Assembly (NCBI RefSeq): GCF_051967575.1
Contig: NZ_JBQCJW010000060.1
Location: 1 to 7,393 of the forward strand
Direction of reading: 5' to 3'
Length of the DNA stretch: 7,393 nt
Source of the DNA: Solibacillus silvestris_B
Lineage (GTDB): Bacteria > Bacillota > Bacilli > Bacillales_A > Planococcaceae
Shown: positions 1 to 5,003 of the stretch, one piece after another
Numbering within the stretch: position 1 is the stretch's first letter
Layout: each line of letters starts with the position of its first letter
Program-made: the position numbers and the translations under genes
The notes under the pieces: model-generated
Databases searched by the model: none
The model's input: only the letters and a program-made list of their open reading frames with translations
Told to the model about the DNA's origin: nothing

Positions 1-40
1 TGTGGAACAATCCGTTCGGGATGTTGCCCCAAGAAAAAAC

Positions 41-622
41 TTAGGCAGAATGTGTCCGAAAATTTGACGTAGATCCAAACATTTGTAATTCAATTTCAGA
101 AATTTTTTGGGCAAATTCATAAAGCTTCAATAAATTACGACTTAACTCCAAATTTTTTGCATTTAAAATATCAATCTTTGCTTCCAATATTTGAATCGTT
201 TGCGTATTTAGTAAAAAATCATGCTCAATATCGCTTGCAACTTCAGAAGGGGTATTCTTACCCTTATGTACATCTTGTATAAGGCCTAGCGCAAATTTAA
301 CATCAGTATAATTAAACCCTTGTTTTGAGCAAATTAAATTCGCTAGAAATATTTTATAAACATCATATATATCTAACTTATAATTCCTACCAACTCTTGA
401 ATCAACAAGATATTCGTCCTTAATTAGTAACTTCATTATATTTCTTACGTCATTGTCATTTCTGTCAAGGATACGAGCTACATCTATTGTTGAATATCTT
501 CCTGCAACATTTAACGTTATCACTGACACAGGAAATAATTCTTCTTCATCTCTTTTTGTAACCAAATACTTATATAGTGGGTCCTCTTTAAACCTATTTA
601 ATAATAATTGTTTAATTTCCAT
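41..622 (-). CDS. MerR/RacA-like winged-helix protein with C-terminal coiled coil
   Basis: Probably a DNA-binding regulator or plasmid maintenance (partition or replication accessory) protein. The frame is open to a GTG at 640, but AGGAG lies five bases before the ATG at 620-622, so I start there, giving 193 aa (MEIKQLLLNR...). Residues about 43-98 look like a MerR-type winged helix: a helix-turn-helix around STIDVARILDRNDNDVRNIM, a wing around VDSRVGRNYKLD, then a helix DVYKIFLANLI. Residues about 139-182 form a leucine/isoleucine-rich coiled coil (ILEAKIDILNAKNLELSRNL). A MerR-like head plus coiled coil is the RacA-like plan, and such proteins often sit next to plasmid rep genes. It follows the putative initiator gene on the same strand, after a 108-bp gap containing a large palindrome that overlaps its likely promoter and suggests autoregulation. 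The last residues (MFGSTSNFRTHSA) break the coiled coil and look foreign. The role is inferred; the fold is moderately supported. Confidence 0.75.
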   Translation of the reverse strand: MEIKQLLLNRFKEDPLYKYLVTKRDEEELFPVSVITLNVAGRYSTIDVARILDRNDNDVRNIMKLLIKDEYLVDSRVGRNYKLDIYDVYKIFLANLICSKQGFNYTDVKFALGLIQDVHKGKNTPSEVASDIEHDFLLNTQTIQILEAKIDILNAKNLELSRNLLKLYEFAQKISEIELQMFGSTSNFRTHSA

Positions 623-655
623 AACTTCTCCTAACAGCACTCTTGCAGTGATTTA

Positions 656-700
656 ATATTAAGAGCATTCCTTAACGGTTAACCGATTAACGAATGCTCT
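656..700 (-). promoter_or_regulatory. Large palindrome (operator or cruciform) overlapping a putative promoter
   Basis: Arms AGAGCATTC (662-670) and GAATGCTCT (692-700) pair perfectly. After one C/C mismatch the stem continues with TTAA/TTAA and CGG/CCG (one bulged A at 686) and closes on a TTAA loop. The core contains the palindrome CGGTTAACCG (676-685). On the minus strand a -10-like TAATAT (complement of 656-661) lies just downstream, so the palindrome spans the expected -35 area of the 193-aa MerR-like gene. It could be that gene's operator, a terminator for the upstream initiator gene (the tail is only weakly T-rich), or a plasmid cis site. The palindrome is certain; its role is inferred. 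Confidence 0.6.
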
Positions 701-730
701 CGACTTTACAAAACTGATTATATTCTATAA

Positions 731-1681
731 TTAGAACTGTTCCCAACTAAATGTAGTCGTTGATGAATCCCACATAGCTTTAAATTCCTTCATAATATAG
801 TTATAGAAATATTTAAACGACCAAATCCCAGCTGCTTGCTGGCCCGCCGCGTCCTCTTTAGTAATTTTGAGTTTGTAACACTCATCCATTAAGGTATATA
901 TATAACCGGGATCACCTACCACATTTAGAAGCTGGTCTATTAAACGTTCATCTTCTTTAGAAACAGCCACAGCATTACTTAAATATAAGTAATGAAATTT
1001 AATTAATTCCTTTTCATCCTCGACATTGGATTGATGAATATTCTCTGTTAGTAATTTTTGATTAGTAATATTTGAAGTAATCTCTGGTATTGTTACTGAC
1101 ATATTACCAATTGAGACATCCTTATTTTCCACTTTAGGGTCCGAAAAAGGTTCGTTCAAAAGGACTTTTTGGCTCTTGGACATTGTCAAATTGGCCCCTA
1201 CAAAGTGACCTTTTTCTTTCTCATAATGGTAATAATGCTTTGTCTCCGCAACAGTAAGGCTGAATTCTTCAAATCCTTCAAGCTGGTGTCCTATAAGATT
1301 CAGATCATCAATGATTTTTCGTAAGTTAACACGGTATTGGTACGTTCGATCAACTTTCCACATAGGATTGTTTCTTCTTAAAAGAAATCCTTTATCAACT
1401 AAACTTTTTAAATACTTGCGAATCGTTTTCAAATTCGTATCAATCATTAATAACTCATTCTTTAATTCTTCCGCTGCCTTATAAATCCAGCCCCCCTCAA
1501 ATTCATTCACTTCTTGCTGCATCCTAGCTGATTCTTCACTTAAAAACTGATCATATGTTTTAGTTCTTGGTGTCCAGTATAAAAACTGATTCAAAATTGC
1601 AGCTTCATCACGATGCATTGTTAAAATCACAAGTTCTTCCTTAATTACACTTCGTAGTAAAATATCGCGTTCTGATTTCAT
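731..1681 (-). CDS. Putative plasmid replication initiator (winged-helix, DnaD/RepO-like)
   Basis: A 316-aa protein starting MKSERDILLRSVIKEEL, of a type I associate with Bacillales plasmids and phages and usually left as hypothetical or replication protein. Residues about 64-123 read as a winged helix: GWIYKAAEEL leads into a recognition helix around TIRKYLKSLVDKGFL, then a wing with RRNNPMWKVDRTYQYRVNL. The N-terminal 40 residues (AAILNQFLYW) are typical of this group. The middle (about 150-225) is low-complexity and probably a linker. The C-terminal part (about 225-316) is helical, with IWSFKYFYNYIMKEF resembling the closing motif of DnaD-like domains. The start ATG is preceded by AGGGGG at a seven-base spacing. 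It would bind the plasmid origin and help load the replicative helicase. It has its own likely promoter downstream of a terminator. No clear iterons or DnaA boxes were seen nearby, so the origin position is open. It could instead be a phage-type or regulatory winged-helix protein. Confidence 0.7.
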   Translation of the reverse strand: MKSERDILLRSVIKEELVILTMHRDEAAILNQFLYWTPRTKTYDQFLSEESARMQQEVNEFEGGWIYKAAEELKNELLMIDTNLKTIRKYLKSLVDKGFLLRRNNPMWKVDRTYQYRVNLRKIIDDLNLIGHQLEGFEEFSLTVAETKHYYHYEKEKGHFVGANLTMSKSQKVLLNEPFSDPKVENKDVSIGNMSVTIPEITSNITNQKLLTENIHQSNVEDEKELIKFHYLYLSNAVAVSKEDERLIDQLLNVVGDPGYIYTLMDECYKLKITKEDAAGQQAAGIWSFKYFYNYIMKEFKAMWDSSTTTFSWEQF

Positions 1682-1775
1682 TTTTTAGCCCCCTCAAAAA
1701 TTTCAAATCATCTTACACTCGGATTTTTCATTTTTTAAGGGCAAAACTAAAAAAAATCATTATTAGCTTCAAATG

Positions 1776-1804
1776 ATTATAAAGACCTAAATTATTCATA
1801 TAAA
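1776..1804 (-). promoter_or_regulatory. Putative sigma-A promoter of the initiator gene
   Basis: On the minus strand TTTATA (complement of 1799-1804) is followed after 17 bases by a perfect TATAAT (complement of 1776-1781). It lies between the terminator at 1806-1834 and the initiator ATG at 1681. The leader would be about 90 nt. It contains a weak AT hairpin (AATCATT 1755-1761 with AATGATT 1772-1778) followed by eight T on the minus strand, which could attenuate transcription. Confidence 0.5.
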
Positions 1805-1805
1805 A

Positions 1806-1834
1806 AGATAGAGCTAAAAATTCCGGCTCTATCT
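1806..1834 (-). terminator. Intrinsic terminator after the 95-aa gene
   Basis: AGATAGAGC (1806-1814) and GCTCTATCT (1826-1834) form a 9-bp perfect stem with an 11-base loop. On the minus strand the stem runs into CTTTTTATAT, a proper T tail; on the plus strand it runs into AAAAGC. It therefore terminates minus-strand transcription 13 bases past the stop of the 95-aa gene. Confidence 0.85.
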
Positions 1835-1846
1835 AAAAGCAAACAT

Positions 1847-2134
1847 TTATAGTTGAATACGAAAAGAACGTTTCTTACTACGATTTTTCGATTCAATTTT
1901 TTCATTGCTTATAAAATCAACATCCGATTTATCAGCATCTTCAACATAGTGTAAATCCGCTGCAACAATCGAAACATGATAGCCTTTTTCCTCCACTAAC
2001 TTTCGAAGTTCTGCGAATAAATCAAAGTCTAAATTCTTATGAGCCTCATTACGTTCTTGAACTAAGTCATCATTAGCTTCAACTGTAGTAAATACTTGTA
2101 ATGTGACTTCTCCACCATATAGCTTATTTTCCAT
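1847..2134 (-). CDS. Small protein of unknown function (95 aa)
   Basis: I do not recognise a family. The ATG is preceded by AAGGAG at about 11 bases. The protein begins MENKLYGGEVTLQVF, with two predicted beta strands (VTLQVFTTV and YHVSIVAA) flanking a helix FDLFAELRKLVEEKGY, so a small alpha/beta fold is plausible. An acidic patch (YVEDADKSDVDF) and a basic tail (KNRSKKRSFRIQL) follow. No transmembrane segment or signal peptide is visible. It lies 56 bases downstream of the 84-aa gene on the same strand, ends just before a strong terminator, and has no obvious promoter in the gap. The two probably form a small operon transcribed from the promoter near 2500. Confidence 0.75.
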   Translation of the reverse strand: MENKLYGGEVTLQVFTTVEANDDLVQERNEAHKNLDFDLFAELRKLVEEKGYHVSIVAADLHYVEDADKSDVDFISNEKIESKNRSKKRSFRIQL

Positions 2135-2190
2135 TTCAAATCAAACTCCTTTTCCGAATCGTATTTTTAACTAAATACTGTTTATCCGTG

Positions 2191-2445
2191 TTAATTAGTT
2201 CTTCCTAGCTGTGAAAATAATTGATAAGCATCTTTGAATGCGTTTAAATACGTCATTTCATTTAATTGATGTATATAATTTTGGATTGCTCTGACTGATT
2301 CAATACTTTGCTCATTATCATTCGTTTGATTTTGAAGTAACTCTTCAATTGATTTAAAAATAGCTTTACATTCATCTGTTTCATATTGTGCATCTAATCG
2401 TTCAGCTATAAGAATAGCAAGTATAACTGATGTGTTATCTACCAC
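2191..2445 (-). CDS. Small acidic helical protein of unknown function (84 aa)
   Basis: Not recognised. The start is GTG at 2445, supported by AGAGGTGG four to five bases upstream. The sequence MVDNTSVILAILIAERLDAQY continues as almost uninterrupted helix (ECKAIFKSIEELLQNQ, ESVRAIQNYIHQLNEM, LNAFKDAYQLFSQLGRTN), acidic and without cysteine pairs or membrane segments. It is divergent from the Cro/CI-type regulator gene, with the regulator's probable operators between them, and is probably co-transcribed with the 95-aa gene. The context suggests control by that regulator. Its function is unknown; a partner or anti-regulator role is speculation. Confidence 0.7.
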   Translation of the reverse strand: MVDNTSVILAILIAERLDAQYETDECKAIFKSIEELLQNQTNDNEQSIESVRAIQNYIHQLNEMTYLNAFKDAYQLFSQLGRTN

Positions 2446-2495
2446 AACACCACCTCTTTTTCTTTAAACGAAAATTTTCTTTTAACTACAATTCA

Positions 2496-2524
2496 ATATT
2501 ATCATTAAAAATATTGCTTGTAAA
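2496..2524 (-). promoter_or_regulatory. Putative promoter of the 84-aa/95-aa operon
   Basis: On the minus strand TTTACA (complement of 2519-2524) is followed after exactly 17 bases by TAATAT (complement of 2496-2501), about 50 bases ahead of the GTG start at 2445. The CTATTTATA repeats begin about 17 bases upstream of the -35, so a protein bound there could activate or modulate this promoter. Confidence 0.6.
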
Positions 2525-2540
2525 ATAAGAAAACGATAGT

Positions 2541-2591
2541 CTATTTATAACGGCTATTTATATTTCTATTTATAACTAGCTTTATAAATAG
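2541..2591. promoter_or_regulatory. Operator array: three direct repeats plus one inverted copy
   Basis: CTATTTATAA occurs at 2541-2550 and 2566-2575, CTATTTATA at 2554-2562, and the inverse TTATAAATAG at 2582-2591. The last direct copy and the inverse make a perfect palindrome with 10-bp arms and a six-base CTAGCT centre. The array ends three bases before the ribosome binding site of the Cro/CI-type gene, so binding would block that gene's expression. These are the likely operators for autoregulation. The repeats are seen directly; the protein that binds them is inferred from position. Confidence 0.65.
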
Positions 2592-2606
2592 TGAGGTGAG
2601 TTCGTC

Positions 2607-2945
2607 TTGGATAACAAGGGGATAGGCATGCTAATCCGAAAAATACGACAAGAAAACGACTGGAAACTAATTGATTTAGCTGAGAAATTGGATATTTCTT
2701 TCTCGTCATTATCGAAAATCGAGAATGGCACACAAGACATAACTTATACGATGTTGAGAAAAATTTGTAATCAGTTCGATTTATCACTAAGTCAGTTTTT
2801 CAGGGAATTGGAGCATAGTATTAATATTGAAGCAGAAGCAAACGATTTAGAAGAAATCGACATATTATTGGAATTAACAAAAGAAATTGAAAAACTTTCA
2901 GTTGTTCAACAAAAAGCTTTATATATTTTATTAAAACAACGCTAA
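2607..2945 (+). CDS. Cro/CI (XRE) family transcriptional regulator
   Basis: A 112-aa protein with a classic Cro/CI helix-turn-helix at residues about 8-63. IRKIRQENDWKLIDLAEKL precedes the turn, the recognition helix is SFSSLSKIENG, and a hydrophobic helix TYTMLRKICNQFDLSLSQFF follows. The C-terminal part (about 78-112, LEEIDILLELTKEIEKLSV) is a helical dimerisation region; there is no peptidase or ligand domain, so it is a SinR-like short repressor. The start is TTG, chosen because GAGGTGAG lies six bases before it; the internal ATG (residue 8) has no such site. It is divergent from the 84-aa gene and directly follows an array of CTATTTATA boxes it probably binds. A terminator lies about 135 bases downstream. 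Confidence 0.9.
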   Translation: MDNKGIGMLIRKIRQENDWKLIDLAEKLDISFSSLSKIENGTQDITYTMLRKICNQFDLSLSQFFRELEHSINIEAEANDLEEIDILLELTKEIEKLSVVQQKALYILLKQR

Positions 2946-3078
2946 TTTTAATATTCATCTTTAGGAAGTTTGGTCCTAGACATAATAATTATTTTATTTT
3001 GTAGCAGTCTTACTCCCCTTTTAATAAGAAATCAAAATTTATTTCATTTAAAAATACTTCTTCAGGTGTAATAAATAG

Positions 3079-3119
3079 AGCCAGCCAATATAATGAAGGC
3101 TGGCTTTAATTATTTATTT
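3079..3119. terminator. Intrinsic terminator downstream of the XRE gene
   Basis: AGCCAGCC (3079-3086) and GGCTGGCT (3098-3105) make an 8-bp GC-rich stem with an 11-base loop, followed by TTAATTATTTATTT on the plus strand. The minus-strand tail (CTATTTATTA) is also fairly T-rich, so it may work both ways. It is the first strong stop for the regulator transcript. The stretch 2946-3078 holds nothing else except a weak hairpin (TAGGA 2962-2966 with TCCTA 2974-2978). Confidence 0.75.
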
Positions 3120-3207
3120 CAAAAAAGTTCATTATGCCCCTTAAAATTCCATGGACATGCTGTTATATTGTTTATGTTAGTAAATTCACTTATTTTTTAT
3201 TGTTTTT

Positions 3208-3357
3208 TTATCCAACAATTGCGAGATGTTTTTCTAAACACTCTTCTAAAAATCCTTCTTCGAAATGAAATCAAGGCATCTATCATGCGATTTCACCAAC
3301 AAATTCAATCCATTCGCTTCAATTAATAATTCATTATTCGTAAACTAATATTCCCAT
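3208..3357 (-). pseudogene. Possible decayed small ORF (two frameshifts)
   Basis: On the minus strand an ATG at 3355-3357 opens MGILVYE and then hits a stop. Shifting frame by one base continues as NELLIEANGLNLLVKSH then DRCLDFISKKDF. A second shift continues as LEECLEKHLAIVG to a TAA at 3208-3210. The three pieces abut and read as one coherent 45-50-residue acidic protein, which is why I note it. There is no ribosome binding site before the ATG and I recognise no homologue. Chance in AT-rich DNA is a real alternative, so this is a weak call. Confidence 0.25.
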
Positions 3358-3377
3358 TTTGATGGTTTCTATATAAT
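3351..3377 (+). promoter_or_regulatory. Possible promoter of the large structured RNA
   Basis: A perfect -10 TATAAT lies at 3372-3377, with TTCCCA (3351-3356) as a poor -35 at 15-base spacing. Initiation would fall near 3384, a few bases before the first helix of the RNA. Only the -10 is convincing. Confidence 0.4.
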
Positions 3378-3383
3378 AATTCA

Positions 3384-3950
3384 GCATTACAGAACAAAAT
3401 AGCTCGTCACTACTTGTTCTGCCAATTAATTGGCGATTTATATATAATGAAAATCCAATTGTAAATCGTGCCGTTGCCAAACTTTACGTTGGTCTAATGC
3501 GCTAGCTGTTGCTCTGCATTAGTTAGAAATACCTTCTCCCCTTTAGCTAGGAGAAAAAATGATGATAACACATCTAAAAATGTAAGAAGCTAAATCAGTT
3601 GGACGGTCTGATCTATCGTCAAGTGCGTATGCGACTACGTCATCGTAGGTTTTTATAACTTTTGCCATTGGAATTTGTCTTAGGACAACATTCTCACTTT
3701 TCATCTAGTTGAGGGATGAAATCTGTGGAATACAGATATAAGTGAGCCGCACCTGTCTAAAATGACAACAAGTCGTGTACTTGTAGTGTGCAACGAAAAC
3801 TCACCGAAATACTAAAGTCTTTCTTTTACACCATATAGACAGAAAGAAAATATTTAGGAAAAGCCTTTATTTTCTTTAACTGGTGTAATGAACTTTATAT
3901 AAATTCTATAAAGATCAGACTTTTTAGCAGCAGGCGAAGTCTGTCTTTTT
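3384..3950 (+). ncRNA. Large (about 570 nt) highly structured RNA, family unknown; ROOL/GOLLD-like candidate
   Basis: No long ORF is open on either strand, yet nearly the whole stretch folds into perfect local helices. In order: AGAACAA 3391-3397/3414-3420; palindrome GCCAATTAATTGGC 3421-3434; GATTTA 3435-3440/3462-3467; CTAATGC 3494-3500/3516-3522; TTCTCC 3534-3539/3550-3555, whose loop TTTAGCT (3542-3548) can pair with AGCTAAA (3588-3594) as a pseudoknot; GACGGT 3602-3607/3615-3620; CTACG 3635-3639/3644-3648; TTGTC 3675-3679/3684-3688. Next come a three-way junction (CTCACTT 3693-3699/3740-3746 enclosing two 6-bp hairpins), a second junction closed by GCAC 3749-3752/3788-3791, a long arm 3826-3888, CTTTATA 3893-3899/3907-3913, and an intrinsic terminator. 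The first three helices abut without gaps, as in coaxial stacks. Length, the mobile-element setting and terminator ending recall ornate large RNAs such as ROOL and GOLLD, but I cannot match a consensus. It may also act as a leader of the recombinase gene that follows. Boundaries are approximate. Confidence 0.7.
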
Positions 3951-3960
3951 TTATTTTTTT
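3916..3960 (+). terminator. Intrinsic terminator ending the structured RNA, just before the tyrosine recombinase
   Basis: CAGACTT (3916-3922) and AAGTCTG (3937-3943) form a 7-bp stem with a 14-base loop, followed by TC and a long run of T interrupted by one A (3944-3960). The ribosome binding site of the recombinase starts at the next base. The 5' arm can also pair with earlier RNA segments (AAAGTCT at 3814-3820 and GTCTGATCT at 3606-3614), so termination may be conditional. Confidence 0.8.
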
Positions 3961-3975
3961 GAAAGGAATGATTTT

Positions 3976-4956
3976 ATGCAACATAAACGTGGATGGATTA
4001 AAACCGATGATGAAATTCGGGATTATGCAAATAAAGATGACGATTTGCACAACAAAGGGGCATACATTAATTTAATGACACAGCTAAATAAACTGGCTCG
4101 TCATAGTAAAGGCATTAGTGTTCATAAGTCGATGCAGCAATACTATCATCACGTTCACCTTTTCTGCTTATTTTTAGCAGATTATTTCAGTTTAAAAACA
4201 TTAGCAAATATTCATGATAAACATATCGTCGCTTACGTCATCGAAAGACAAGATGAAGGAAAATCCGCTTCAACTATTAAAAATGATTTAGCAGCGATTC
4301 GCTATTTTCATGACCAAATTCCAAACACTCGATATCGAATTAGTGACAATCAAAAATTGAAAGAAAAGTACCCTGAATTTGATTTAGAGCGAAGAAAGTT
4401 CGGTGGTGTTAATCGCCGCGCCACAGAGTATGAATATCAAGCATTAGTAGCACTTGCTGCAAATTCGAAGAATCATAAATTATCGTACATTATTCAATTA
4501 GCACGAGAGCTTGGACTACGTGTTCACGAAGCGGTAAAAGTCGACCGCGCTAATGCTGAGAAAGCTTTAAGAACAGGTCTATTAACTGTGAAAGGAAAAG
4601 GCGGGTTAATCCGTAATGTTCCAATCAATAGTACTGCATCAACTATCTTGAAATCGGCTATGAGCGGCATTGAACGTGGTCATAAACTATTCGTTCCAGT
4701 GCATTTGAAAACACATCAAGTGATTCAACAAATACAGGATTTCGTACGTAATAACCGCGATAAAGTACGTGACCCATTTAATGACCGAGCTGAGGGTGTT
4801 GAAATAACTATGCATAGTTTCAGACATAATTATGCAAAAGAACAGTTCGAATACTTTTTAGAGGAAGGACATGAGCCAGAAGATGCGAAAAGAAAAGTAT
4901 CGAGGTTGATTGGTCACCATCGAGCAGATGTAACTGATATATATTTAGCAGACTAA
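3976..4956 (+). CDS. Tyrosine recombinase/integrase family protein
   Basis: A 326-aa site-specific recombinase with a complete catalytic set. R182 lies in ARELGLRVHEAV, K206 in TVKGKGG, H280 and R283 in MHSFRHNYAK, H314 in LIGHHRADVT, and the nucleophile Y323 in DIYLAD; the H-to-Y spacing of nine residues is normal. Residues about 33-115 resemble the N-terminal SAM-like core-binding domain (TIKNDLAAIRYFHDQI), and about 150-326 is the catalytic domain. The protein ends three residues after the tyrosine, shorter than many integrases. GAAAGGAA precedes the ATG by eight bases and follows directly on a terminator T tract, so expression probably needs read-through of the large RNA or a promoter inside it. 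A weak candidate is TTTAAC 3875-3880 with TATAAA 3898-3903. Likely roles are plasmid multimer resolution or integration; the target site is unknown. It is convergent with the ribbon-helix-helix coiled-coil gene. Confidence 0.9.
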   Translation: MQHKRGWIKTDDEIRDYANKDDDLHNKGAYINLMTQLNKLARHSKGISVHKSMQQYYHHVHLFCLFLADYFSLKTLANIHDKHIVAYVIERQDEGKSASTIKNDLAAIRYFHDQIPNTRYRISDNQKLKEKYPEFDLERRKFGGVNRRATEYEYQALVALAANSKNHKLSYIIQLARELGLRVHEAVKVDRANAEKALRTGLLTVKGKGGLIRNVPINSTASTILKSAMSGIERGHKLFVPVHLKTHQVIQQIQDFVRNNRDKVRDPFNDRAEGVEITMHSFRHNYAKEQFEYFLEEGHEPEDAKRKVSRLIGHHRADVTDIYLAD

Positions 4957-4957
4957 C

Positions 4958-5000
4958 TAAAATAAGCCGGAACCTTTTACTTAGGTTCCGACTTATTTTA
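4958..5000. terminator. Bidirectional terminator between convergent genes
   Basis: TAAAATAAG (4958-4966) pairs with CTTATTTTA (4992-5000) and, after a C/A mismatch, CGGAACC (4968-4974) with GGTTCCG (4984-4990), leaving a nine-base loop. The GC core with A-rich and T-rich flanks works in both directions. It starts two bases after the recombinase stop and ends three bases before the stop of the facing gene. Confidence 0.9.
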
Positions 5001-5003
5001 ATT

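Noticed and set aside
453..656. Plus-strand 67-codon ORF
   Set aside because: Antisense to the MerR-like gene, without a start signal.
1755..1778. Second minus-strand terminator before the initiator gene
   Set aside because: The stem is seven A/T-rich pairs only and overlaps the probable -10; kept as a remark under the promoter rather than a separate feature.
2180..2190. DnaA box near TTTATCCGTG
   Set aside because: It differs from TTATNCACA at two positions and stands alone, so it does not mark an origin.
2566..2787. Minus-strand 73-codon ORF
   Set aside because: Antisense to the well-supported XRE regulator and running into its operator region.
3093..3326. Plus-strand 77-codon ORF
   Set aside because: It starts inside the terminator hairpin at 3079-3105, has no ribosome binding site, and its product looks like random AT-rich translation.
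3384..3950. RNase P RNA, tmRNA, T-box, group I or group II intron
   Set aside because: None of the conserved cores I would expect is visible (for example the T-box AGGGTGGNACCGCG, the tmRNA CCA end, or an intron-encoded reverse transcriptase).
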